Source: Prevotella sp. UBA746
GTDB taxonomy: Bacteria; Bacteroidota; Bacteroidia; Bacteroidales; Bacteroidaceae
Assembly: GCA_002298545.1 (NCBI GenBank)
Contig: DBKQ01000111.1
Coordinates: 1 to 33,462 of the forward strand
Direction of reading: 5' to 3'
Length of the DNA: 33,462 nucleotides
Part shown: in pieces, positions 22,701 to 29,300 of the stretch
Numbering within the stretch: the first letter of the stretch is position 1
Layout of the letters: each line of letters opens with the position of its first letter
Translations under genes and position numbers: made by a program
Notes under the pieces: generated by a model
Database searches by the model: none
Seen by the model: only the letters and a program-made list of their open reading frames with translations
Told to the model about the DNA's origin: nothing

Positions 22701-23306
22701 AGCAAGTTCTATAATAACATTACGGGCAAAAAGGATGTAGCGCAGACCGTTACCTTCAATGCCTACGGACCGGAGAATGCTAACTCTGCACACTACGGAA
22801 ACGGCACGGTAAATATCCCTGTAACATCAACAGATAATATTTCCACAACTGTAGGAAACTATTCTCACCAGGGCTGTTATACCGCAACGAAGGTGCAGGA
22901 TGGCAGCATCTACGGAATGAATGCCGACGGTACGGCTTTCGACGATGCCTCTACCCTATCCACCGTCATGCCATTCCGCACATATATGACTGTGGCTACA
23001 TCTGGAGCCAAGACTCGCTCTGCCGTGCCTTCGGTTATCAATATTGCCGAACCTACTGGTATAGACAAGATTTCTCCAGATATGGACAACAACGATGAGG
23101 ATAGCGATGATGCACATAGCTTCAACGTTCGTCCTATCGGCAACCATCGTGTTAGCATAGAGAGCACGCAAGCAATGCTGCTCGATGTATACACCGCCGC
23201 CGGTCAGCTATTCCGCAAGCTCGACATTCAGCCGGGCACCGCCACATACAGCGGTTTCCCTTCTGGCTTGTATCTCTTCGGTAAGGCAAAAGTAGCGGTT
23301 GAATAA
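7734..23306 (+). CDS. Giant (5190 aa) glycine-rich solenoid surface protein
   Basis: A Sec signal peptide (1-27, cleavage after SAVSA) has no lipobox. Residues about 120-340 form a GLUG-like beta-helix (GTKDDPYIIKN, FDGNGHTISNM, TGGIVGYL). A second domain starts near 650 (GYSPEKPMTTWKGAYSKL). Residues about 1000-3465 hold at least 25 hydrophobic-x-GGG motifs such as NIYGGGN and SVFGGGYG, plus about 15 variants, each usually preceded by GNTxVxI strands. Residues about 4315-4450 are again GLUG-like (HGNGHIVSGL, VYNLGL), 4833-5080 carry a CLPF domain, and the last 60 residues (LLDVYTAAGQLFRKL, GLYLF) resemble a type IX sorting domain. A large surface adhesin is inferred; I recognise no enzyme motif. 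The frame is open throughout. It lies 43 bases after a fimbrillin gene and 42 before the other giant gene. Confidence 0.85.
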   Translation: MIRFFSLHTYKTIAVLIMLLTASAVSAQMISSDDITESLDFVNGTVAYSLPADNIPDGSTLTWTIDGKDFTDGVTDSGRSITLPLSNTVRKAKVTITSAGSDAQSLEFDITPKKYGEDYNGKHFYADSFDNGSGTKDDPYIIKNDMQLALLAHNVTNGNAEQMFSGKYFKLSDNINLNKGFWMPIGTWTTKTRHFFSGKFDGNGHTISNMHISWTASDENSVEASWGLFSRLYGKSSNEDGYAVVTNLVIDNAKVEKKTGYQPAGNGTVKIGVLAGDLTDNAEISNVIIQNSEVTDNDETYSTAGKYRTGGIVGYLDGKRYKIYNIAADTEMRMLKNARINNDVTISAGIGCASNFRTDNAILPTNIYVYGQLVTSSSNRVRRGGVVAFYNSSYKFNAEQQKTLYYSPQLKQEGSNTDNYGTEKNIESFGQEFATQCNNFISDKSLDRKMWSFFSSTNRLTFNTTMLKVERGNTDVLKVVDTDGVASTEKYYWYVSYDNITWKELNSDAPSSEYTLPRTNYNQYVYAMLADGSMRTNIEMVKAIVVTADLRTTPEAYTINVDNNTDVSNDGLGLNITYEWYNGETKLEETGNTFKRPDSDGENNKYSCHVTVYSGALLLLNKWFNTQTVVYLKPADADSYTEEQRIEDENYGYSPEKPMTTWKGAYSKLSKNASWSDNYIVLIGESSFEVTNDPKTGFSVTKNYQGEGTDQNISYEDWKNVVDNSPLCRNVTITGKWEETDYEGVIMVNGAFPIWGDTRFQNVTFKGITNTYSIIYCQYHNLEMGKGIRMTGYDRLLPGYSTIDGAVTNAFHIFGGLNNDARFPNLDTEKKIKNFEESLPHGRDGFKIKIISGFYSCICTGGRQIGNNSNIIKQNGAMGTPNLPIKCTIDVDIDREWNKEHNEKRKLLTGETRENDYDIGIVLAGNHEGAMYADVDIVIKSGRIGRVVNGTLGNQHNAKLRYNDKEYPIPDNSFMGRANILIDPASSVNNTIETGDDRVIITELYGGSTGRGQEYGITVNNPFYGYSTITINGGTFKILPDGNEKKNVIFCGIYGAGAGGMNGIGYGNDTDETHTPDLSIPYWNTEKTVMLYGPYAEAKDNLIKYHCYNGNDNTYTDVDPTETNTKIVINGGKFGSSTETIDGIYAGGSGYMSSGLWTKNNGDNLPKPSIYGGNIYGNKEGNATSLTINGGEFYCKNGIFAGGRGTYYYYQQNPYGGTASDYTDLGKTYGNVEMDIHGGIFHCPVYGGGYGVADAKLKGTDQISTLYNMAMIYGKSTVNIFGGTFYKNIYGGGDMAQIKYNGDNNATTLNIYDKADIRGSVFAGGNGKKKRLDTVTTINDDTQSPELVGRVIGNTSVSFYGSTEMAPYIYGDIYGGGNLAQVEGNTNVNIYAANFAGQVFGGGKGRIYNESGVLLSSDLYTSADITGNTSVTLSEDQRSNDVDKENDKYSINVVWNKMWQSDNTFYTWDSTVKGKDGETLTPDPTQFFDNGKYINPHNIYGGGNLACNVSGTAYVTVLKGMTPFSLLQTQEWKESYTDNDNPHFSVFGGGYGANTSVGNTDVLVDVEGDYGIYDAETDDNTDQLAKDHNNDLFEDDSTPAAKKKARRNARKKAIAKSESTMPVFDNSKGIPNFTILGVMGGGYSGIVNGDTKVTVDGQTFLHRVYGGGFGDPESTENNTTGQVKGKTEVYIQGAKTYGDVFGGGAGVAPKTPDGIHFTDVARVIGTTMVEVSDDANVYGKVFGGGDMANVGEVGTQDYSVAASSVSTLDENNNGAFVSYEAKDYRSFVNIIGGNVYGEVSGGGKGLTKAKATEYYNVGRINGNTLVHVTDSKPGADFDDADNIKPYVWNRIYGGCAYGTVDGNTLVHIEGGMLGLNIFGGGYGDVPITKDDTEDDQNTGASTSMEILNQVLGKKDTAGNGTYANILGNTKVQIDGGSWIWNQIADINGNKLKWTASDADNAKVCDDYIDFRKIAFAMQDPSTADNATLMKLQNVIQKLSTDESTKKFFDINSISFKKNHNIFGGGNRACYVGTYTNSSVDNMLSETPATGTGEAEVVINHSPLTDIPDSKGNLVNLLDNTTLQGFCWVLANNNTAHPQFSVFGAGYGANTKVGNAKVYVQPGARSNADGSDAIEIDGKKIRYLNQHADGERYRSLINRFADDFTTISNDDKRRYYGSSDGSDNEGKTYQRYRTTRMAWELGVPNSTFFEIHGGGFSGYVVGDTYVETDCQLTCRNIYGAGLGHVPYGDIADGTKYDFGSIGGNSKVFVKSGYVARNVYGGGAGVESVRVNGKSIVDFSNSGDIIDFPDMARVNKKSEVNIYGEDIVSGKNIIDRTQIYGSVYGGGDVANVGTEDMKAKAQEIGHEAYSTPQNYTSLVNIRGGAIFSQIFAGGSGRKKSQCADYTKLGGIYGNTCIVIDRPAEGMTYPYYNEDTKEWKSPSDGNMKHPAAGVNKEIIPYIFNRVYGGCENGTVYGNTILAINDGYIGHNIFGGGWGSCDTLTVNNTEVINVTSADVTGNTNMVIVGGQVLLTSYWNPDNRFWEPSSIIGDKTYSPQYDPTARKFYINHNIYGGGNEACVVGEKDSNENLVENSGNTYLTMIKGLIYDDTQVLSGQSDGKKFFERDEWKEVYEKVGSPHFGIFGGGYGENTTILGDTHVNVQMQGRGSIKDNDITEGEEYKHFLSGYSVMDIVGGGYSGKVLGETHIMGDGGVFCRRMFGGGFYNSVKATNVDVKAVDSRDIFGGGLMGDVLENTYVNIGTTEKSTSGLTNEDIYIHGDVYGGNDVSGYVNVTLDNAGYFADNGGDGTHINIYGGKIYGDVYGAGNGDYLYSLDRKGHTQVTVNEHYPLNPNDPNSETEPLVYTVPMRETMPSYKAASDAAKIVNINSWRPLTNKVNINIMGNDTDDFVFIKGDVYGGGNSATVQQVQKVKPASISDDDTDGFIKFNIGSNVNIGRVFMGCNGDALFSASEDNNFMNKFQKLNGDIDDFTKELNLGDTIDWKNDPSNKGISTLYLSTKNDDRPTVYPHLLDLYFQPVETDIQASLNWNGSETGDGLTNCIIGTFCCGGNRGNMNVYPDDNGNAFEYTFPKGLTITEQIVGGCNNANYDFKGKVEHEGGYLLGLAHSQEPFIKLNVECKFQPKEKNGAYYGGNVFGGCYKTGTVRGDITINLVSDMLEGKSQEKLEKSNELLSSDPTYAALNVYGAGYGMESYVYGNTNIKVAEGLACKAPETTEQTSSSADASTTTIQNVFNASGTSANFIYGGGQQGNVIGMTNVEVFNGHVFKAVTGGSYSGYVWGSTQVKVGYPKYYKVHPDHYVSGRYILNRADQNNKYIDHVDKTENGALRTDLASETIKQSINLITDDVISQAVYEDIVAKYDSLTNTNVDITGNKSYYFQEIPAATPSVGWDNINIQIGEAVYGGGYSVGQGTSVLANATTVLKFTPKYNIDNAFTTNDKHIEELKNLPGGTTAGFGGNTTVLVGDRTEVSSYGSKDRDHITISHQQMKKIVLPDGTDLYGYYYMDKSDNYRYISLQDTYRYGKNYPDEQSESDKNIYEYDSEGGIFGDGHQSYAQGFRSADLTGYGFASYKVSTAKILNTFQRLDILRLEDNCFNVLGARDYATNATNKTPYSIARVGEIQMHAVNVQLDSKSKLQSIYTKRSRNYMGLANNIHYVGAITSNVEFDKDEWRDGTGALPSSGNGFNGMSYQAVKQAYIDDYFSGTNKGIVSLFQKRNDGTAKNMIGIASGYALKIQGVQETYDSNHKVEDNIYYGPIYGVIEMNLIDARPDEGGGYVYADNVHKRSSDKNGNKHDVDFLETTGNFVYPYTAQEGHFIVDDCFPTGYEDLNDKKDNPDEAEAVHYWYVTGFNYYYNVHITAYTYKDNMKFNSDNSDGLTVLSGLKGGQPVKVFSWKMRSGHPEDDTEYSCDLENRNYTKGNKDMDGNDVYGKYKLYVGAAASKEYSDPDKEKEDADKGFAALLPMNGGIANITRNTLPTGLKDDAKITFQLQDNVNNTTSDYFNKHLSKKCLATLILTAPAYKSYTSEEKNVPVISKIAAAMFYTKNENGGYDEVPANSTLNAGTDYYIKNGFIEDYTKVNPDSIFERDDTSDDGYKNISITDVKVDEPIYYCAVPRHYTYTVYLTIEYVQGPTIEGNITIENCALPGEMIRIKKNKVSIKGDQSFSANGYYWRIGRCKKDDKGNLSFIDDTDWEVGTVAEGYDSYKQGEKEGVGVFKDCFYDKTEDYLDIPAYYYMNGYGVQLGITMNGLDKIFPVEMQAADTLLIHNYHKMYPGQSGINLQLAKAIARANAEKDFAEPRIYINDQNDLSDFINFVDTIGTGKDGGYIIDGKEYVKIGVKKNGEIWEPNLYEVPRYGASAQFVVQNNLTISSADYDGSGHTDFAGTAHGNGHIVSGLKPGGCLFNSISGNVYNLGLTSGKISNMQATNGKLGNYHCCFEYSPASGSSSTPVVYRMDGTVDSHYSVADFRSGRVAYDLNEYYLRARYSNNSQEDKAALKYIYDFYANGDYQYAHRSDAITGRTTGITYLRTGKDSDLPNYGQAETRHDQTHTIDKARQVSSSVGISTPVAYEPLFNDNHDADATVKMNDFLFWGQSLQATPADYPSTIGYQQYNDKVWSHQLNYMTTRVYRTAGYYGDTKLDAFHYNAYNYGNSNMDTYVHNAKTTAIDFTCQNDLPNGIGMTSASTTANAVYYPPVNDNASVFHGMNIKDGVTQNLLVYTAENDENKDNDVYDVAKQSLGYNEKTNEYIIKGHHVYRNGEDFTTALLHLVERTPDGKNSEGESCENNNFCVPVAFSVTNRAWYTRNPQYYAEKNTGAWEGICLPFTVDKAEASLNGEITHFYGTPTAEELSDPTKNIHDLHHEYWLRGFMSTAQDNNGKTLATFQRPGAAGSTADGGSPLFAPVDKNGNSLCESITYDFDNPFFINTYEDRLYNKTANPYYGEAHTYEGYQLQVANVPYIVRFPGEQYYEFDLSSKFYNNITGKKDVAQTVTFNAYGPENANSAHYGNGTVNIPVTSTDNISTTVGNYSHQGCYTATKVQDGSIYGMNADGTAFDDASTLSTVMPFRTYMTVATSGAKTRSAVPSVINIAEPTGIDKISPDMDNNDEDSDDAHSFNVRPIGNHRVSIESTQAMLLDVYTAAGQLFRKLDIQPGTATYSGFPSGLYLFGKAKVAVE
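12222..16090 (+). repeat. Three long internal super-repeats (A, B, C) in the giant protein gene
   Basis: Each unit opens with HNI(Y/F)GGGN.AC at 12222 (residue 1497), 13788 (2019) and 15432 (2567), giving periods of 522 and 548 residues. Units A and B share the same order of landmarks: HxxFSVFG.GYGANT, GGG(Y/F)SG.V.GDT, GGGAGV, DMARV or DVARV, GGGD(M/V)ANVG, a GGG/AGG-S/K-G segment, NR(I/V)YGGC..GTV.GNT and NIFGGG(Y/W)G. Unit C keeps the first part (HNIYGGGNEAC, GIFGGGYGENT, GGGYSGKV) and then diverges. A partial earlier unit is visible near 11470-11960 (NIYGGGDMAQ). The pattern indicates segmental duplication followed by divergence. Confidence 0.75.
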
Positions 23307-23348
23307 AAAAGCAACAATATAAATAACGAAATAAAAAACTCTCGATAT

Positions 23349-26300
23349 ATGAAAACAAAGAATAACATATTTGGCAAAGAGATACTACATGCCGTCATGA
23401 TGATAATCTTGATGGGATGGACGAACGCTGCGTGGGCTGGAAGTGACCCGATAGTGGCGAAGTGGGACTTCGCTAATGGCAAGGGTACTGATTTTAAATT
23501 ACAAAAGGAAACAGGTACACTTGCTGCTTTTGAGATGAGTCCAACTGATGCCACACCAATAGTATTAGATATAGATGCAAGTTCAAGTTCTGGAAAATTT
23601 GATTATATGACAGGGAATAAATGTGTTCAATTCAACAAGGGTACAATAATACATATCCCTGTTGTTTCTACAAAAGATGTTGTAGAAATACACATTCCTA
23701 AACCAAATACAAGTTATCCTCTTGATTTCTTATATATCGGTGGAAATCCAGCTACCGGTGAAATAAACATATATAGAGCCAAAGCAGAAGACGTAGAAAA
23801 AGGCTATGTAGAGATTAATGCTGTAGGTTCAAATGCAAGTGGAGCAAAAACTAACACATACATCTATTACATCTCCGTAACCCAGTATCCACCTGTCTAC
23901 GAGGAGAAGTGTTTGTATTCTACGGATTTTCAGGATTGGAAAAAACAGAATGCAAGTAATGCCTCAAGTTCTGTAATTGTAACAAAAGACATTACAGGTG
24001 GTAAAACTCTTGATTTTGAATTAAAAGAGATTAAAGTCGACCCTACAAGTTGGCCGAAGGATAAAAATGGCAATGATAGATTTAAAGATCCTGCAACCGT
24101 AGGTAACTTGATGGGTGCTAAAACAAAAACTACATATATAAAGACATCTCCGATTGCTGATGTTACAACGATATCGTTTGTACATGCAGCTACGAGTTCT
24201 AAACGAGGTTGGGGACTAAAAGTAAAAGGTGACGGTGATGCTGATTGGGTAACGCTATCAAACCAAGCAGCCAATCCAGCCAGCGGCCAAAAAGTAGAAG
24301 TTGAAGTAAAACGCAAGAATGTCCAGTTATGGTTCTATAATATTGATAGTAATAATAACGCATACATGACCTCCCTTGAAATCTACGGCAACGTGGAAGT
24401 AAAGGAGGATGTGAACATCACCTATTACGACACCGACGGCACAACAGTTCTTGATAAGGAAACTGTTTCGGCAAGCGAACCGCTGAAATTTAAAGAAGGA
24501 GTGGAAGCCATGGTTACCGTTCCAAGCGGACAAAGGTTCAGAGGATGGTTTGACGGCGTTGGCACTACCGCTGAGAAAGTGCTTGAAGGCTCAGAGCTAT
24601 CCGTAGACCTGAATCTCTTTGCAAAGGCTACAGATATTGAAAGTATCACAGACAACAGTCGTTACACCTACGATATGACGAAGCGCTATTTCTACCCTGA
24701 AGACCATGAATTGATAACCGGTATAGAAGGCGGCGCATGGCATGACGCACAGCACGGCTGGGGCTTCAGCAAGGGAGGAACAATAAAACTGCAAGTGGCA
24801 AAGACGGCACATATAGACCTTACCCTCTGCAACCAGAGCAAAGACGGCACAATAACTGTTGCCGACGGAGACGGAAACACAATAAGCAGTTTTAGTGCCA
24901 AGGCAACTACGGATGCTACGGTTCAAGGAATAGACTATGTGGGCGACACGCCAACAACACTGACTATAAATATTCCAGCCGGAACATATATCCATGCACT
25001 GGATTTGTTCAACTACAAACCGGTATATGTGAAGTTTAACTTCACCGGACTGAACATTGTCGGCAACACATCCATCAGCGACATTCTGTGCGATCCGCAG
25101 ACCGGCATAGCAAAGATGCCAGACAACCAGTTGTTCTATCGCGAGGGATGGTCGTTCAAGGGATGGACCGACGGCACCAGCGTATATGAGGCAGACAAGG
25201 AGTATGTCTTCACAGAAACCGTTACGCTGAAGCCAAAGATGGAAGCAAACACAATAGATCTGACTGACACAAACAGTCCGATAAAAGTGGTATGGCTTTT
25301 CGACTATAGGGAAGCACCGGCTTTCAATCTACAGAAGGCGCAAGCACCTTACACAAAATCTGTAACTGTGGAAGGAGAAAAGCATGACGTAACTCTTTAT
25401 ATGGATGCTACAACCGGAAAAGTGACAAATCAGGACTCTGATATAAACAGTTTTGCCGGATTAGGAGGACAGTTCAATGACGGAGTAAAATTCTCTTTGC
25501 CTGCAGTCTATGGAATGGAAATCACCCTGCATGCTTCAAACAAGGTTGATTCACGTTTCAATTATTTCACACACTTCGGAACAAACGATGATGATGCCAA
25601 CATCACTGTCAGCGACGAAAATAGTTATTTACTGGAAGTAAAGGACGCAGTTGTTTCAACAGACAAGAAGACTATCACTTACACCTATAAGGGAGATGCA
25701 ACAAAAGTCACCATCAACGTTTTAAAGGCTGGAAATACAAAGGATAAATGGGGCTTCTACAAAGACATCACCGTTACCTACCCAGACCTGCCGAGCATCA
25801 TCTGCACAAATAATATAACCAATCCCGATGAAGTAAAATTCCCCAACGAGAAAGCAGAAAATGCAGGAAAGATAACGGTAACGCTGAAGAATACGGAAAC
25901 GGCAGAGACCACACCACGCAGCAATATCGGCAAGCGGTATAAGGAAGGTGATGTGGTGACTGTAACCGTAACAGAAGATTACGGATACACCTATACAGAA
26001 ACTGATGCTAACGGAACGACAATAAAGGAAGCGTCGTTCGAATATACAGTAGCTGACGGTAAGAATATCATTACGTCAAACTTTGAGCGCAAGAGTCTGC
26101 ATAAGCTCACAGTGAAGTCTGCGGATATAACCTTAGGTAATGTAACCCTCAAGCCTATATACGATAACTTCTATCAAGAAACCCGCAACGATGATGATAA
26201 ACTGTTGCAGGTGGAGAGTTGGTATGAAGAAGGCACTGAGATTACTACAAATGCAGAGGCATCGAGAAACTATATGTTGGGTTACTGGAGCGACGGAACA

Positions 26301-29300
26301 ACGAATCTGTCGCAAACGAACCCGTACGTATTCAAGATGGGAGCTGCAGACCAGACAATATATGCCCACTTCACACTTGGAAACATCGGCAGCGTAGTTT
26401 TTAAACTGCCCGATGGCATGGATCATGCTGCAAGCGAGGCATATAAAGGAGCATACAGCATCACTCCAAACGCTCTGACAAACGTACGCTCGTTTGCCAT
26501 CCCTACAAACTATACTATCTACAAAAACGAAGACGGCAACAAGGGTTCAACCCTGCAATACTGGATAGAGGATGGCAGCGACGGCACTAATCATTACGAG
26601 CCAGGACAGCTCTACTCATTCAAAACACCTAACGAAGAAATTACTCTTGTGCCTGTATTTGTAGAGAACAAAGCAAATTCTGACAACAGGCTCAGTCCGA
26701 CTACCATACGCTACGACTTTGCACGCGAAATTCGCGAATATGACGATGCTAACAAGCTGCAGCGACGCAAGGTATGTGCCCAGGAAGTGAATATCGGCAA
26801 GAACGAAAAACCATTCTGGACTGCAAAGACATATATCGAGGTCATGGAGGGAGGAGAAGACAAATCCCACGACCACGATGCTGCAATATGGTGTGACACG
26901 GGCAAAGACGGATATATCCGCAACACCGACCTCGACGACTGGTGCGCCTTCGGACCGGGCACCACGCTGTGGGTTCCTGCCGGTACCGGCACAAAGATTT
27001 CGATGCTGACTTACGGCAAGATTACCACAACGACATTCGACGGCGTGGTGCCTACACTCGACGAAGAACGCACACAACAGGAACGCGAGAAGACCGACAG
27101 CAAAAAAATGTATGTGTACACATATACCACAACAAGTTCTGCCAACCGAGTGGCAATACGCATCGGCGACGACTACTCCTATTACCAGTGGCTGGAGCTG
27201 AATATACAGGCTGCCAACTTGGTGAGCCTGCACACAAGTGTGGACAACAATGAACGTGGTGTGGTAGCCAATACAGAATCAGCATCGGGAACAGAGATAA
27301 AGCCACTTGAGGATGGAGGACACGCCTTCCATCAGGGCGACCGCGTGAGACTGACAATAAACAGGAAGTTCGGTTATCAGTTTGACAAGATTGTAGACCC
27401 GGCAAAGACAGACAAAAACGGCAACCCTCTCGCTGTGCTCGAAATGAACGACGACGGCACAGTGAATATGGTTGGACTGAATGATGTTTCCACTACAACG
27501 AAGGTGAGCAAAAATGCCGATGGAACATGGGGCGACAAAGACAACACTGTATTCGTACTCAGGGAGATAGACCCAACAGAAAAAGAACTTGCCGACAGTC
27601 TGCGCACACGCTATGAAGTGGAGTTCAATATCACCACCCACCGAAACTTGGAGATTCACTTCAAAGCAAAAGACACGTATTATATCACATACAATGCCGG
27701 AGACTTTGCCACCGGAACACCGCCAGAAGTGGCATGGGTGGAAGCAGGAGACAAATACACCATTCCGCGCAACCAGACCCTGTATTACGAAGGAAACACA
27801 CTGAAATACTGGTATGACGAAAACGATAACCGCTTTGCTATCGGCTCTACTTATACAGCCGAAGCAAAAGACGTACGTATGTTCCCTAAGTTCGAACCAA
27901 ATGATTTTAATATCCTTGACATCAACTCTGATGCCACGGCAATATGGAATTTCACAAAGAACAACGGTGCACCAACAATTGCCTACCAGAAAACAAAAGG
28001 TATATTGGTTACCCAACTTGAGAATGACGGCAAGAGCATAGACATGAAGATTGATCTGGATGCAACAAATGGTAAGTTCAATAACGTGGACGGCGACAGA
28101 CCTGAAAGAATCCAAATCAACGGAGGATCTGTAATCGGCTTTACAGCCACCCCACATTGTGTTGCCACGCTGGAAACTGTATCGGAAAATGGAAAGAAAA
28201 TTGAGATAGAAGGAAAACAGCTGACCACTGCCAATAGCATAGCACAAAAGGAGTGTACTGCAGATGAATCAAATCTGAAAGTGAAATTTATTGATGGACC
28301 TTACTGTCGTCTGTTCAGCGTGACCTACAAGCCTCAGACAGCAAAGAAACCTGAGATTACTACCCTATCATGCGGCAATACAACATATACCGCCGATGAG
28401 ATAAAAGCGCAGATACAGAAAGACGGACACATAACATTTACCGTGAGCCCGTGGATGAACGCCGACGAATCCATACCGGAGGTAACAGGTACAGCCACCG
28501 AGAACGGAACCGTTACGGCTACAACAGCAACGATACTTACCAAGGCTTGTGTTGCCACGGTGAAGACAAAGAGTGGAATTACGGTTGAAACAATTCCAAT
28601 AGAATTCATTTTCGCCGAACCTACCGACTATCCACAATTTGTAAAGGCTGAGGTGAACGGAACGGAATACACCTCACCGAGCAGCGAACTATACGACGTG
28701 CCGCAAAGCGGTATGGTGAAAATCGTGTTCAACAGAATGATGAACAAAGCAACAATCAGCGACGACAGGACGGACTACGATGCCAAAGCTGGCAAGGAAC
28801 TGGTATTTAAATATTGGGACCAGCCATTGGGTTCTACATTGACATACGAGGTGAAGCCGGGTGACGGCAAATTTGTGGATATCTATGGCAAGGAATGTCA
28901 GCAGACTCTTACCCTGATTCTACATATCACGGATAAAGCAGACAACTACAAGCACGAGAAATTTGATTTCATTGTAGGCAAGGACGGAACCATGGACGAG
29001 GCTATTGCTGCTGCCAACAGCAATACGAAGGATGACGGCAAACGCTATTATATCTTCGTGCCGGACGGAGAATACTTGCTGTCGGGAAATACTACCATCA
29101 GCTGCGCTACAGAAGGAGACGCCGTTCCGAAAGACGAAAAGGGGAAACCGCGCCCCGAGATGAACGGCAAGAACAACGGACTGACCGAAATTACAAAGCC
29201 GAACGTATCTGTCATCGGACAGAGCAAAGACGGTACACTCGTCTACAACCACCCGGTTGTAGAGGGCATCAGCTATACGGCAACGCTGCGCACAGCAAGT

